A stretch of 64,000 bases of DNA from Natrinema amylolyticum (GCF_020515625.1 NZ_JAIWPJ010000006.1:86307-150306); one strand, 5' to 3'. Counted from the stretch's first letter, positions 35,849-45,004 are shown. Made by a program: numbers and translations. Notes: generated by a model from the sequence alone, not told the origin.

Positions 35849-36724
35849 TCAGTCTCGAGACGGATCCGGCTCCGGGTTCGTGACGAACTCGAGTAAGTCG
35901 TCTTCGGTGACCTCGAGCCCCTGTCGCGAGAAAAAGCCCGCCACGTTCCGGCAGTCGCGCTCCAGGAACTCGCGGCTGTTGGGATGGTGGATCGTCACCG
36001 CCTGACCGAGATCGATGAAGACGAGTTGTCCCTCGGTCTCGTCGAAGACGACGTTGTACTCGCTCAGATCGCCGTGGATCAGCCCCGCCGAGTAGAGGCG
36101 ACGCATGTACTCGCGCATGACCTCGTAGGCGGTCCGCGGGTTCTCGATCTGGACCTCGCCGAGCCGTTTCGCGCGGCCGTCCTCGTTCCCGATGTACTCC
36201 ATGACCAGCACGTTGCGCTCGGTGGCGATCGGTTCCGGAACCCGCACGCCGGCTGCCTGCGCTCGTCGGAGGTTCGCCAGTTCCTTCTTGGTCCACGCGA
36301 GCACGACGTCCTTCTTCTTGCCGCCGAGGCCCTCGAAACGGGGGTCGCCCTCGAGGTAGTCGCGCATCTGACTGAAGTTCGAGGCGTTGATCCGGTAGAT
36401 CTTGACCGCGACCTCGCGGTCGTCGCCCAGCGCGTGGTAGACGTTCGCCTCCTTGCCCGTCGAGAGCGGCCCGCCGAAGGCCTCGACGTAGCCGTCCTGG
36501 ACGAGCTTGTACAGCGCCGCGAAGGTCGCGTCGTCGAACACCGACTGCTCGACCTTGAACTGTTCGGCGTCCTTGATGCGCTCTTCGAACTGCTCGAACT
36601 CCCGGTCGCGCTTCCGTGCGATCCGATCGGCCTCGGTCTCCGAGACGTCGATCTCCTCCCACTCGTCGCCCGGGGTGTCGGCTTCCTCGAGGTCGACCAG
36701 TCCGAACTCCGTTCCCTGTCCCAT
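35849..36724 (-). CDS. rio1: RIO1 serine protein kinase
   Basis: A 291-residue atypical kinase/ATPase of the RIO1 family, acting in late small-ribosomal-subunit maturation. Visible landmarks are GGPLSTGKEANVYHA (flexible P-loop), VAVKIYRI (ATP-binding Lys), the catalytic loop LIHGDLSEYNVVF and metal-binding FIDLGQAV. Residues 1-60 form a charged helical N-terminal region (RKRDREFEQFEERIKD). Start chosen at MGQGTEFGLVD, after which the family similarity begins. It lies on the same strand as the KH/Pno1 gene, as is common in archaea. Confidence 0.95.
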   Translation of the reverse strand: MGQGTEFGLVDLEEADTPGDEWEEIDVSETEADRIARKRDREFEQFEERIKDAEQFKVEQSVFDDATFAALYKLVQDGYVEAFGGPLSTGKEANVYHALGDDREVAVKIYRINASNFSQMRDYLEGDPRFEGLGGKKKDVVLAWTKKELANLRRAQAAGVRVPEPIATERNVLVMEYIGNEDGRAKRLGEVQIENPRTAYEVMREYMRRLYSAGLIHGDLSEYNVVFDETEGQLVFIDLGQAVTIHHPNSREFLERDCRNVAGFFSRQGLEVTEDDLLEFVTNPEPDPSRD

Positions 36725-36889
36725 CTGTCTCCGTCTACGGGCCGGGTGCGGGTAAGTACTGGGTCTCGATCGACGGTTCCGATCCGACCGTGGCCGGGCG
36801 AGCGGACACGTTCCCCTTTTTTCGCTGTCGGTCCTAGGACCGATCATGAGTACCATGACCGAACGACGGCCGACAGTCGAGGGCCACCG

Positions 36890-37279
36890 ATGACGAGCTA
36901 CGACGTCACCCTCGAGTGGACGGACGGCCGAACCCGGACGATCGCCGTGTCTGAGAGCCAGACCGTCCTCGAGGCGGCCCAGCGGATCGGCGTCCGACTG
37001 CCGTACGACTGCCGGAGCGGGACCTGCATCACCTGCGTCGGCCGACTGATCGGGCTCGAGGGCGAGGCCGCGGAGAGCGACGACTCCGGCGAGAGCGAGG
37101 CGGACCGGCCGCTCGACGCCGCGGACGGGTTCACTTATCAGCGGACCCCGCAGGCGCTGACCGACGACGAACGCGCGGACGGCTACGTCCTGCTGTGTAT
37201 CGCCTCGCCGCGAGCCGACTGCCGTATCGAGGTCGGGCCGCGAGTACGTGCCGAAGTCGGTGACAGCCCCTGGGCGTAG
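36890..37279 (+). CDS. [2Fe-2S] ferredoxin (first of two flanking SBP56)
   Basis: A 129-residue plant-type ferredoxin-like protein. The cluster ligands are Cys41, Cys46 and Cys49 (DCRSGTCITC) and Cys103 (LLCIASPRADC). The gap between the third and fourth ligands is about 53 residues, longer than the usual 29 or so, because of an acidic loop (SDDSGESEAD). An additional Cys111 is present. Its start MTSYDVTLEW and end DSPWA are nearly repeated in the second ferredoxin at 38778. It is the first of three closely spaced plus-strand genes, 66 bases before SBP56. Confidence 0.85.
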   Translation: MTSYDVTLEWTDGRTRTIAVSESQTVLEAAQRIGVRLPYDCRSGTCITCVGRLIGLEGEAAESDDSGESEADRPLDAADGFTYQRTPQALTDDERADGYVLLCIASPRADCRIEVGPRVRAEVGDSPWA

Positions 37280-37345
37280 TCCCCCCGTCCGGTCTCGTCG
37301 CGGGACCCGGCTAGACTTATCTCCGTGCTCGTAGTGGGGCCACCC

Positions 37346-38743
37346 ATGAGTGGAAGTGACACGCAACGAGGCGCGGAGCCGGAGCACGACCACGAGCACC
37401 ACCACCACGAGGGGCCCGGCTACGCGACGCCGCAGGCCGCCATCGAGGAGAGCGAACGGGAGAAGCTGGCATACGTGATGAGCCTGTACGTCGGCACGGA
37501 CGTCGATGCGTCGGACTTCGTGGCGGTCGTCGACCTCGATCCGGACTCAGACACCTACTGCGAGATCGTCGATCGGATCGAGATGCCCGAGCGCGGCGAC
37601 GAACTCCACCATTTCGGGTGGAACGCCTGCTCGTCGTCCTGCCACATGGACGGCCTCGAGCGGCGGCACCTGATCGTCCCCGGCCAGCGCTCCTCGCGGA
37701 TCCATGTGATCGACGCGAAAGACCGACGAAATCCGGAACTGGAGACGGTGATCGAACCCGAGGAGGTCTTCGAGTACGACCTCTCGGCACCGCACACCGT
37801 CCACTGCATCCCGGACGGGGAAATCCTGATCAGCATGCTCGGCGACGCCGACGGCGAACTGCCGGGCGGGTTCCTCGAGTTGAACGATGACTTCGAAATC
37901 GAGGGCCGGTGGGAGCCGCCAGGCGAGATAGAGATGAACTACGACTACTGGTACCAGCCCCGTCAGAACGTGATGGTCTCGAGCGAGTGGGCCGCCCCCA
38001 AAACGTACTACCCTGGGTTCGACCTCGACGACGTCGAGGACGGCAACTACGGCCAGCGACTGAACTTCTGGGACTGGGAGGAGGGCACCGTAGAACAGAC
38101 CATCGACCTCGGCGAGGAGGGGCTGATTCCCCTCGAGGTGCGATTCCTCCATACCCCCGAGTCGACCCACGGGTTCGTGGGGGCCGCGCTCTCGTCGAAC
38201 GTCTTCCACTTTTACGAAGACGACAACGAGTACCGCGCCGAGAAGGTGATCGACTTCGAGAGCCGGGAGCACGACGACTGGGACATGCCGGTCCCCGCCC
38301 TGCCGACGGACATCCTGATCTCGATGGACGACCGCTACCTGTTCGGCTCGAACTGGCTCCACGGCGACGTCTGGATGTACGACATCTCGGACCCGTCGAA
38401 CCCGCGACGGGCCGACTCCCTGTCGGTCGGCGGCACCTTCGGCGAGAGACAGGAAGTCCAGGGTCGTGAACTGGCCGCCGGCCCGCAGATGCTGCAGCTC
38501 TCGCTGGACGGCGAGCGGCTCTACTGGACCACCTCGCTGTTCTCCTCGTGGGACGACCAGTTCTACCCCGAGGAGGCCGATCGCGGCTCGGTGATGCTGA
38601 AAGCCGACGTCGATCCTCGGAAGGGAACGATGGAACTCGACGAGGACTTCCTCGTCGACTGGGGCGAGTGTCCCGAGGGCCCGGCCCGCGCCCACGAGAT
38701 CCGGTGGCCCGACGGCGACTGCACGAGCGACGTCTGGCAGTGA
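37346..38743 (+). CDS. Selenium-binding protein SBP56 / methanethiol oxidase homologue
   Basis: A 465-residue SELENBP1-family protein. In bacteria and humans this family oxidises methanethiol to H2S, formaldehyde and H2O2 using copper. The conserved HHFGWNACSSSCHMDG and HTVHCIPDGEILISMLGD blocks, the WDMPVPALPTDILISMDD segment and the final RAHEIRWPDGDCTSD are present. The N-terminus carries a His cluster (EHDHEHHHHEGPGYATP), a plausible metal-binding tail. It is flanked on both sides by [2Fe-2S] ferredoxin genes with gaps of 66 and 34 bases, suggesting an operon; electron transfer from the reaction is an inference. Confidence 0.9.
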   Translation: MSGSDTQRGAEPEHDHEHHHHEGPGYATPQAAIEESEREKLAYVMSLYVGTDVDASDFVAVVDLDPDSDTYCEIVDRIEMPERGDELHHFGWNACSSSCHMDGLERRHLIVPGQRSSRIHVIDAKDRRNPELETVIEPEEVFEYDLSAPHTVHCIPDGEILISMLGDADGELPGGFLELNDDFEIEGRWEPPGEIEMNYDYWYQPRQNVMVSSEWAAPKTYYPGFDLDDVEDGNYGQRLNFWDWEEGTVEQTIDLGEEGLIPLEVRFLHTPESTHGFVGAALSSNVFHFYEDDNEYRAEKVIDFESREHDDWDMPVPALPTDILISMDDRYLFGSNWLHGDVWMYDISDPSNPRRADSLSVGGTFGERQEVQGRELAAGPQMLQLSLDGERLYWTTSLFSSWDDQFYPEEADRGSVMLKADVDPRKGTMELDEDFLVDWGECPEGPARAHEIRWPDGDCTSDVWQ

Positions 38744-38777
38744 TCGCTGCGGGTGATCGGCCGGGGACGCCGGAGCC

Positions 38778-39152
38778 GTGACGAGCCACGACGTGACCCT
38801 CGAGTGGCCCGACGGCCGGACGCGGACGATCGCGGTCCGCGAGGACGAGACGGTGCTGGAAGGAGCCGAACGGGTCGAGATCGGGCTCCCGTTCGGCTGT
38901 CGGACCGGTGCCTGCGGGACCTGTACGGGACGGTTACTCGCGATTGACGGGACGAAACGCGGAGACGGCGTCGATACGGGAGGGGGCGATGTCGAAGCCG
39001 CGTTCGCGTATCGCCGTCCGCCTCGAGCCCTGAAGGATCGACACCGGGACGACGGCTACGTACTGCTGTGTATTGCCTCGCCGCGGACTGACTGTCGGAT
39101 CGCGGTCGGCTCGAGCGTCCACACCGAACTGGTGGAGAATCCCTGGAAGTGA
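38778..39152 (+). CDS. [2Fe-2S] ferredoxin (second of two flanking SBP56)
   Basis: A 124-residue ferredoxin-like protein using a GTG start. Ligands are Cys41, Cys46, Cys49 (GCRTGACGTC) and Cys98 (LLCIASPRTDC). It is a clear paralogue of the ferredoxin at 36890: both begin MTS-DVTLEW-DGRTRTIAV and both keep the LLCIASPR segment, but the intervening loop differs in length and composition. It starts 34 bases after SBP56 and probably shares its transcript. Confidence 0.85.
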   Translation: MTSHDVTLEWPDGRTRTIAVREDETVLEGAERVEIGLPFGCRTGACGTCTGRLLAIDGTKRGDGVDTGGGDVEAAFAYRRPPRALKDRHRDDGYVLLCIASPRTDCRIAVGSSVHTELVENPWK

Positions 39153-39245
39153 CGCGTTTCGACCCGATCGAGCCGATAGCGACGCGAAGCGGCCGACACG
39201 CAGTCAGTACTGTTAACGGGGGCGAACGGCTACCCTCGGGCAAGA

Positions 39246-41348
39246 ATGCCAGTCGCCGACAAGGACGCGGACGAAGACAACCCCTATCTCCGGGATCCGC
39301 CGACCGACTTCGCACCGGTCGAGGAACTCTCGGAGGCCGAAGCCGAGCGCCAGGTCGAACTGCTCCGAGAGGCCGTCCGCGAACACGACCGCCGATACTA
39401 CGTCGAGAGCGAGCCGCTGATCGCTGATCGAACCTACGACGCGCTGTTCGCCCGCCTGCGCGACCTCGAGGACGCCTTCGGCCTCGACCATCCCGACAGC
39501 CCCACCCGAAGCGTCGGCGGAGAACCGATCGAGGAGTTCGAGACGGTCGAGCACGTCGCGCCGATGCTCTCGATCGATCAGAGCGGCGAGGAGGAGGACG
39601 TCCGGGAGTTCGACGAGCGCGTGCGACGAGAGTTACGTGCCAGCGGGCACGCAGGCGACGTCCGATACGTCTGCGAACCCAAGTTCGACGGTGTCTCCAT
39701 GGAATTCGTCTACGAGGGCGGGAGCTTCGAGCGCGCCGTGACGCGCGGCGACGGCCGCGAAGGGGACGACGTCACGCGCAACGCGCGCACGATCGGTTCC
39801 GTTCCGCAGCAACTCCACGGCGACTACCCCGAGTTCCTCGCGGTTCGGGGCGAGGTCTACATGCCGAAGGACGCCTTTCAGGCGCACAACCGCGAGCGCA
39901 TCGAGCGCGGCGAGGAGCCCTTCGCCAACCCGCGAAACGCCACCGCCGGCACCATCCGCCAGCTCGATCCAGCGATCGTCGCCGAGCGCCCGCTCGAGGT
40001 CTTCTTCTTCGACGTGCTCGAGGCCAGCGACCTCGAGGACTCCCACAGCGCCGAACTCGAGCGATTTCCCGACTGGGGGCTGCGAGTCACCGACCACGTC
40101 GAACTCGCGGCCGACGTCGACGAGGCGATCGACTACCGCGACCGCATGCTCGAGGCCCGCGACGACCTGGACTACGAGATCGATGGCACCGTCATCAAGG
40201 TCGACGACCGCGAGGCTCGAGAGGAACTCGGGCGGACGGCCCGTCACGACCGCTACGCGTTCGCCTACAAGTTCCCGGCCCGCGCGGAGGTGACGCCGAT
40301 CGTCGACGTGGCGGTCCAGGTGGGGCGAACGGGGCGGCTGACGCCGGTCGCGCTGCTCGAGCCGGTCGACGTCGGCGGCGTCACCGTCTCGCGAGCGAGC
40401 CTGCACAACCCCGAAGAGATCGCCGAGAAGAACGTCAATATCGGCGACACGGTACGAGTTCAGCGCGCGGGCGACGTGATCCCCTACGTCGAGGAGGTCG
40501 TCGAGAAGGACAGCGAGGGCCACTACGAGATGCCCGACACCTGCCCCGTCTGCGGCAGTCCAGTCGAGCGCGACGGCCCGATGGCCTTCTGTACCGGCGG
40601 GCTGGGCTGTGACGCCCAGCTCCGGCGCTCCATCGAGTACTACGCCGGCGACGACGGCCTCGACCTCGAGGGACTCGGCGAACAGAGCGTCCGCCAGCTC
40701 GTCGACGCCGGGCTGGTCGACTCCGTCGCGGACCTCTACGAACTCGAGCGCGAGGATCTCACCGACCTCGAGGGCTGGGGCGAGACCAGCGCCGAGAACC
40801 TGCTCGAGGAGATCGACGCCAGCCGCGAGCCGCCGCTTCCGGACTTCGTCTCGGCGCTGGGTATCCCCCTCGTCGGCCCGACGACGGCCCGCGAACTCGC
40901 CCGCGAGTTCGGGACCTTCGAGGCGTTCCGTGAGGCGGCCGAGACCGAGCCCGAGCGACTCGAGGGCGTCAGCGACGTCGGTGACACCGTCGCCGAGACG
41001 ATTCACGAGTTCTTCGCGAGCGAGGCGAACGCCGAGGTCGTCGACGGCGTGCTCGAGCACGTCTCGCCCCGAGAGGTCGACGTCGAGACCGGCGGCGACG
41101 AACTCGAGGATCTGACGTTCGTCTTCACCGGCTCGCTCGAGGGGATGACCAGGGGTGAGGCCCAGGAACTCGTCGAGACCCACGGCGCAAGCGCGACGGG
41201 AAGCGTCTCGGGCAACACGGACTACCTCGTCGCCGGCGAGAATCCAGGTGCGACGAAACGAGAGGACGCACGGGACGAGGACGTGCCGATCCTCGAGGAA
41301 TCCGAGTTCCGCGCGCTGCTCGCCGACGAGGGGATCGACCTCGAGTGA
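39246..41348 (+). CDS. ligA: NAD-dependent DNA ligase
   Basis: A 700-residue bacterial-type ligase. Domain order is Ia (DRRYYVESEPLIADRTYD), adenylation domain with catalytic Lys146 in EPKFDGVS, OB fold (VQVGRTGRLTPVA), a four-Cys zinc finger (CPVCGSPVE with a later pair), HhH repeats (LEGWGETSAENLLEEID) and a C-terminal BRCT domain (DLTFVFTGSLEGMTRGEAQELV). Archaea normally rely on ATP-dependent ligase; haloarchaea are known to carry this acquired NAD+ enzyme as well. It joins nicks in replication and repair. It starts about 90 bases after the ferredoxin gene. Confidence 0.96.
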   Translation: MPVADKDADEDNPYLRDPPTDFAPVEELSEAEAERQVELLREAVREHDRRYYVESEPLIADRTYDALFARLRDLEDAFGLDHPDSPTRSVGGEPIEEFETVEHVAPMLSIDQSGEEEDVREFDERVRRELRASGHAGDVRYVCEPKFDGVSMEFVYEGGSFERAVTRGDGREGDDVTRNARTIGSVPQQLHGDYPEFLAVRGEVYMPKDAFQAHNRERIERGEEPFANPRNATAGTIRQLDPAIVAERPLEVFFFDVLEASDLEDSHSAELERFPDWGLRVTDHVELAADVDEAIDYRDRMLEARDDLDYEIDGTVIKVDDREAREELGRTARHDRYAFAYKFPARAEVTPIVDVAVQVGRTGRLTPVALLEPVDVGGVTVSRASLHNPEEIAEKNVNIGDTVRVQRAGDVIPYVEEVVEKDSEGHYEMPDTCPVCGSPVERDGPMAFCTGGLGCDAQLRRSIEYYAGDDGLDLEGLGEQSVRQLVDAGLVDSVADLYELEREDLTDLEGWGETSAENLLEEIDASREPPLPDFVSALGIPLVGPTTARELAREFGTFEAFREAAETEPERLEGVSDVGDTVAETIHEFFASEANAEVVDGVLEHVSPREVDVETGGDELEDLTFVFTGSLEGMTRGEAQELVETHGASATGSVSGNTDYLVAGENPGATKREDARDEDVPILEESEFRALLADEGIDLE

Positions 41349-41411
41349 CCGCCGCCGATCGACCCGAGGAGGCGCTGTCGGGGAGCGAACAGCCCGTCGG
41401 AGCCGCGGGAG

Positions 41412-41561
41412 CTATTTGATTCGGACGAGTCGCTCGTTCCAACATTCCTGACAGGTCGTTTCGTTGGTCTCGTAGGTGCACCCGCAGTTCGAGCATCGAT
41501 AGATTCTCTGTTCCGTTTTCGACCGATACAACCGTCGTAAGTACTTCTCGATACGCTTCAT
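41412..41561 (-). CDS. Zinc-ribbon microprotein
   Basis: A 49-residue protein with a basic N-terminus (MKRIEKYLRRLYRSK) and four-plus cysteines arranged CSNCGC then CQEC, giving two CxxC knuckles 14 residues apart, as in haloarchaeal one-domain zinc-finger microproteins. It ends ERLVRIK. The composition is less acidic than the genome average, fitting nucleic-acid or ribosome contact. It is convergent with ligA (63-base gap) and has an AT-rich upstream region (agtataagc, tagtataattta-like sequence on either strand) where a promoter could sit. Confidence 0.7.
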   Translation of the reverse strand: MKRIEKYLRRLYRSKTEQRIYRCSNCGCTYETNETTCQECWNERLVRIK

Positions 41562-41719
41562 GTGGAGCAGTAGCGTGCCAGCTACGACCTCGAGCAGTCG
41601 GTGACCGAGTATAAGCTTCGTGGCTAGTATAGTTTATATTACAATATCGGCGGAGAGAAGATGGTGACAGTCGGACGATCGATACCCGAATCGAAGCGAC
41701 GAACGACGGAGTCACTGTC

Positions 41720-41741
41720 TTTCTCTCTCTCTCTCTCTCTC
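41720..41741. repeat. (TC)n microsatellite
   Basis: About ten consecutive TC dinucleotides (ttctctctctctctctctct...) lie in the 217-base gap between the zinc-ribbon and small membrane genes. Such homogeneous dinucleotide runs are rare in this GC-rich sequence and could be length-variable. Confidence 0.85.
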
Positions 41742-41778
41742 GTTGATCCCGCCACGAGGAGTAACGATGAAAGCCGGA

Positions 41779-41967
41779 TCAGCCGCGACGGCTGAGAAAC
41801 ACGGCGACCGCGATACCGGCGGCAACGATGCCGATCAGCGTCGGGACGAGCCGTCCGGAGCCCCACTCCCAGCCGAGGACCTGCGTGCCGACGATCGCGA
41901 CGAGCGCGACGGCGACGCCGATCGCCGTGATGAGCGGTGACGAGTTCCGGCCGAGCGAGAGCGCCAT
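41779..41967 (-). CDS. Small two-TM membrane protein
   Basis: A 62-residue protein with two hydrophobic helices: SPLITAIGVAVALVAIVGTQVL and LVPTLIGIVAAGIAVAVFL, ending in the cytoplasmic SRRG. Start chosen at MALSLGRNS; an ATG nine codons upstream is less likely. I recognise no family. It lies just downstream, on the same strand, of nothing obvious, and its 3' end faces the TC microsatellite. Confidence 0.6.
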   Translation of the reverse strand: MALSLGRNSSPLITAIGVAVALVAIVGTQVLGWEWGSGRLVPTLIGIVAAGIAVAVFLSRRG

Positions 41968-42020
41968 GGGAGAGTGTATACCGCATGACACCATGAATGT
42001 GGGGTGATCCGCCGCCGCGA

Positions 42021-43025
42021 TTAGGTCGGCAGTCGATCGGCGATCGCCGCGAGCGATTCCCGGCCCTGCGCCTCACCCTCGAGATCGGGGAGCGTCACCA
42101 CCTCGAGGTCCGGAAACGTCGACCGAATTTCCGCGAGCCGTTCCTCGTGGCGTTCCTGGCGCGACCGACAGCGCGGACAGCCCTCGTGGGGATCTTCGAG
42201 CACGCGGTTCACGACCAGCCGTTCGACCGACACGCCGGCCTCGCGGAGTCGCTCGACAAGCCGCCGGGTCTCCGAAATCGCCATCGACTCCGGCGTGAGT
42301 ACCACGCGAAACTCGGTCCGCTCGGGATCGACGAGCAACTCTCGAGCGCGCTCGAGGCGGGCCTGAAACACCGCGAGGCTCTCCGCCTCGTCGTCGCTCT
42401 CGCCGGTCATCATCGACATCGGGCCGAGCACCGCCGTCTTGGCCGCGTTCCCGATCCGCTTGGCCTGTCCGCGAAGCGACCGGGCCGTCTCGAGCGCTAG
42501 CCCCATCACGTCGGGCATGTCGAACAGCCGCAGGGTGTGGCCCGTCGGCGCGGTGTCGAAGACGACGGTGTCCCATCGGCCCGAGTCGACGTACTCGACC
42601 AGTAGATCGAGCGCCGCGATCTCGTCGCTACCGGCCGGCGCACCCGTCGCGAAGAGCCGTTCGACCTCCTCGTCGGACAGGCTGATACCGGCACTCCGGA
42701 GGTCCGACGCCAGCGCCCGCGCCAGTTTCTCGTAGCGCTCCCGCTGTGTCTCGGGATCGATCTCGACGGCCCACAGGCCGCCCGCTCGGTCCGAATCCGT
42801 GGCGGACGCCGTCGCAGTTCCGTCGCCATCGGGAGCGACGGGAGCCTCGAGTTCGGTCGGTTCCGGCCCGATATCCGCCTCGAGCGAGTCGGCGAGCGAG
42901 TGAGCGGGATCGGTCGAGACGACGAGCGTCTCCCGGCCGGCGGCGGCCAGCGAGCGGCCGGTCGCGGCCGCACAGGTCGTCTTGCCGACGCCGCCCTTGC
43001 CGCCGTAGAAGATGCAATCGGTCAT
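42021..43025 (-). CDS. ArsA/Get3-type ATPase
   Basis: A 334-residue deviant-Walker ATPase. The P loop is YGGKGGVGKTTCAAATG at the N-terminus; the switch I/II segments are STDPAHSLADSLE and FDTAPTGHTLRL, and the C-terminal part has a CPRCRSRQERH pair, matching the CxxC that bridges Get3 dimers. Archaeal members are thought to target tail-anchored membrane proteins rather than export arsenite; no ars genes are nearby. It lies between the small membrane gene and the ABC transporter pair. Confidence 0.9.
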   Translation of the reverse strand: MTDCIFYGGKGGVGKTTCAAATGRSLAAAGRETLVVSTDPAHSLADSLEADIGPEPTELEAPVAPDGDGTATASATDSDRAGGLWAVEIDPETQRERYEKLARALASDLRSAGISLSDEEVERLFATGAPAGSDEIAALDLLVEYVDSGRWDTVVFDTAPTGHTLRLFDMPDVMGLALETARSLRGQAKRIGNAAKTAVLGPMSMMTGESDDEAESLAVFQARLERARELLVDPERTEFRVVLTPESMAISETRRLVERLREAGVSVERLVVNRVLEDPHEGCPRCRSRQERHEERLAEIRSTFPDLEVVTLPDLEGEAQGRESLAAIADRLPT

Positions 43026-43121
43026 AGCCGCGGGTACGACGGCCGCGACCGTAAACGGATTCCCGGCCGAAAACGAGTCACCGCCGCGTCGCCCGGTCGT
43101 TGAACGAGACCGGCTCCGCGA

Positions 43122-44081
43122 TCAGATGTCGACGCGGTCGAACTGGTAGAGTGCGACGGCCATCGGGACGACGATCCAGAACAGCAGGATGACGAGGGAG
43201 AACCAGTCCTGCAGATAGAACGGGAGTCCGTCGGGGAAAGCGGCCTCGTTGAACGTCGTCCCGATATTCTCGCCCGAGAGGCCGCTGAACAGCGTGATGG
43301 TGTTCTGATACGCGTTCCCCGGATCGATCATATCGATGAAGAGCGCCCAGTTGGGCAACCGAGTCATCTCTACCTCCTGACCGGTGAAGCTCGTCCCCAT
43401 GTAGGAGACGCCCTCGATGTGTCCCCTGTTCATGAGGATGGTGAGCCCGCGCCGAATCGAGTTCCAGACGATATAGAAGAGGACGAAGACGCCGAACATC
43501 GCCGCGCCGGCCATCGTCGTCGACCGCGTCACCGAGGACAGCGAGACGGCGATGGCCATGTACGCGAGTCCGTACACGATCGTCATCGCCAGGAAGGCGA
43601 TGTACGCGGGGAAGGAGAACTCGGTGACAGCGACCGCGACGGCGAACATCCCGATGAGAAAGCCGATGCCTAACGACAGCGAGAGCACGGCCGTCCGGCC
43701 CAGTAGCTTGCCCACGAGGACGTCCTTTCGGGAGTGGGGCAGCGACAGCAAGACCTTGATGCTCCCCGTCTCGCGCTCGCCGGCGATGGACTTCCAGCCG
43801 AGTATGAGCGCGATCAGCGGGATGACGAGCCGACACACCTCACTGATGAGACTGATGAAGCTGAGCGTCGTCAGTTGCTCGAACTCCGCCCAGGCCAGAA
43901 AGCCCGCCAATGCGGCCATCAGCGTGAAGAAGAATACGCTCAGTCCCCAGAATAGCCACGACCGGACCGAGTCCTGGAAGTCCTTCTTCGCGACCGCACG
44001 CACGCTCTCGAGATTGATCGAACTCGACGCCGAGCCGCTCGCGGCTGTCGTTTCGGTGCCGGTGCCGGTTTCGGAACTCAT
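43122..44081 (-). CDS. ABC-2 type transporter permease
   Basis: A 319-residue permease. A Ser/Gly/Thr-rich cytoplasmic N-terminus leads into helix 1 (LFWGLSVFFFTLMAALAGFLAW), followed by about five more helices; the motif SIAGERETGSIKVLLSLPHSRKD is typical of NosY-like ABC-2 permeases. It ends VPMAVALYQFDRVDI. Its ATG overlaps the stop of the ATPase gene by four bases (ATGA), so the two are coupled. Substrate unknown; the type usually exports. Confidence 0.9.
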   Translation of the reverse strand: MSSETGTGTETTAASGSASSSINLESVRAVAKKDFQDSVRSWLFWGLSVFFFTLMAALAGFLAWAEFEQLTTLSFISLISEVCRLVIPLIALILGWKSIAGERETGSIKVLLSLPHSRKDVLVGKLLGRTAVLSLSLGIGFLIGMFAVAVAVTEFSFPAYIAFLAMTIVYGLAYMAIAVSLSSVTRSTTMAGAAMFGVFVLFYIVWNSIRRGLTILMNRGHIEGVSYMGTSFTGQEVEMTRLPNWALFIDMIDPGNAYQNTITLFSGLSGENIGTTFNEAAFPDGLPFYLQDWFSLVILLFWIVVPMAVALYQFDRVDI

Positions 44082-45004
44082 CGCGCGTGCACCTCCGCGT
44101 CCGTCGTGTACGACTGGAAGACATCGTCGAGCGACGCTTCGGTGGTCGAGAAGTCCTGTACCTCGATGCCGCGGTCCTCGAGCGCGGAGAGGACGGCGGT
44201 CTTCGAGCCGTCGACCGTGACGATGATCGTCGGCGGGTTCTGTCCCTCGACGGTGGCGTTGCTGACGTCCGGCAGCGAGCGGACCGCCTGCAGGGCGTCG
44301 TCGTCGATCCGATCGACGGTGACGCGCAGCGTCGTGCCGCCCTTGACGGAGTCGCGCAGCCCCTCGACGGAGTCGACGGCGACCATCTCGCCGTCGCGCA
44401 GAATACCGACGCGGTCACAGACCGCCTCGACCTGCTCCATGATGTGACTCGAGAAGAAGACGGTCGCGCCCCGTTCGTTCTCCTCGCGGACGATGTCGCG
44501 CATCTCGCGGGCCCCGTTGGGGTCGAGACCGGTAGAGGGCTCGTCCAGGATCAGCAGGTCGGGTTCGCCGACCAGCGACATCGCGAGCATGAGCCGCTGG
44601 GCCATCCCCTTCGAGTAGCCGCCGGCTTTCTTGTCGATCGCGTCGACGAGGCCGACGCGCTCGAGCAGTCGTTCGGGGTCGGCGTCGGCGTTTTTGGACT
44701 CGATGGCGAACTCGAGGTGTTGGCGGGCGGTCAGGCGGTCGTACAGTTGAACGCCTTCGGGGAGGACGCCGGTCCGCTGCCGGATCGCCCGGCTCTGTCG
44801 CTGGGCGTCCATCCCGAGAACGCTGACCTCGCCGGCCGTCGGGCGAGCGAAATCGAGAACGATGTTGATCGTCGTCGATTTCCCGGCCCCGTTGGGACCG
44901 AGGAAGCCGAACACTTCGCCCTCTTCGACCTGAAAGGAGAGGTCGTCGAGCGCGAGGGTCTGACCGAAGGATTTGGTCAGATTGTCGACTGTGATAGCGG
45001 GCAT
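44078..45004 (-). CDS. ABC transporter ATP-binding protein
   Basis: A 308-residue nucleotide-binding subunit. Walker A is FLGPNGAGKST at about 34-44, the signature reads YSKGMAQRLML and Walker B LLILDEPSTGLDP, followed by the H-loop SSHIM. About 80 residues beyond the core form the C-terminal extension common in CcmA/NatA-like exporters. It is the first gene of the exporter pair and overlaps the permease by four bases. Confidence 0.95.
   Translation of the reverse strand: MPAITVDNLTKSFGQTLALDDLSFQVEEGEVFGFLGPNGAGKSTTINIVLDFARPTAGEVSVLGMDAQRQSRAIRQRTGVLPEGVQLYDRLTARQHLEFAIESKNADADPERLLERVGLVDAIDKKAGGYSKGMAQRLMLAMSLVGEPDLLILDEPSTGLDPNGAREMRDIVREENERGATVFFSSHIMEQVEAVCDRVGILRDGEMVAVDSVEGLRDSVKGGTTLRVTVDRIDDDALQAVRSLPDVSNATVEGQNPPTIIVTVDGSKTAVLSALEDRGIEVQDFSTTEASLDDVFQSYTTDAEVHAR

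Noticed and set aside
42021..43025. Arsenite efflux ATPase
   Set aside because: No arsB, arsR or arsD nearby; a single-domain protein with a CxxC pair fits Get3-type targeting ATPases better.
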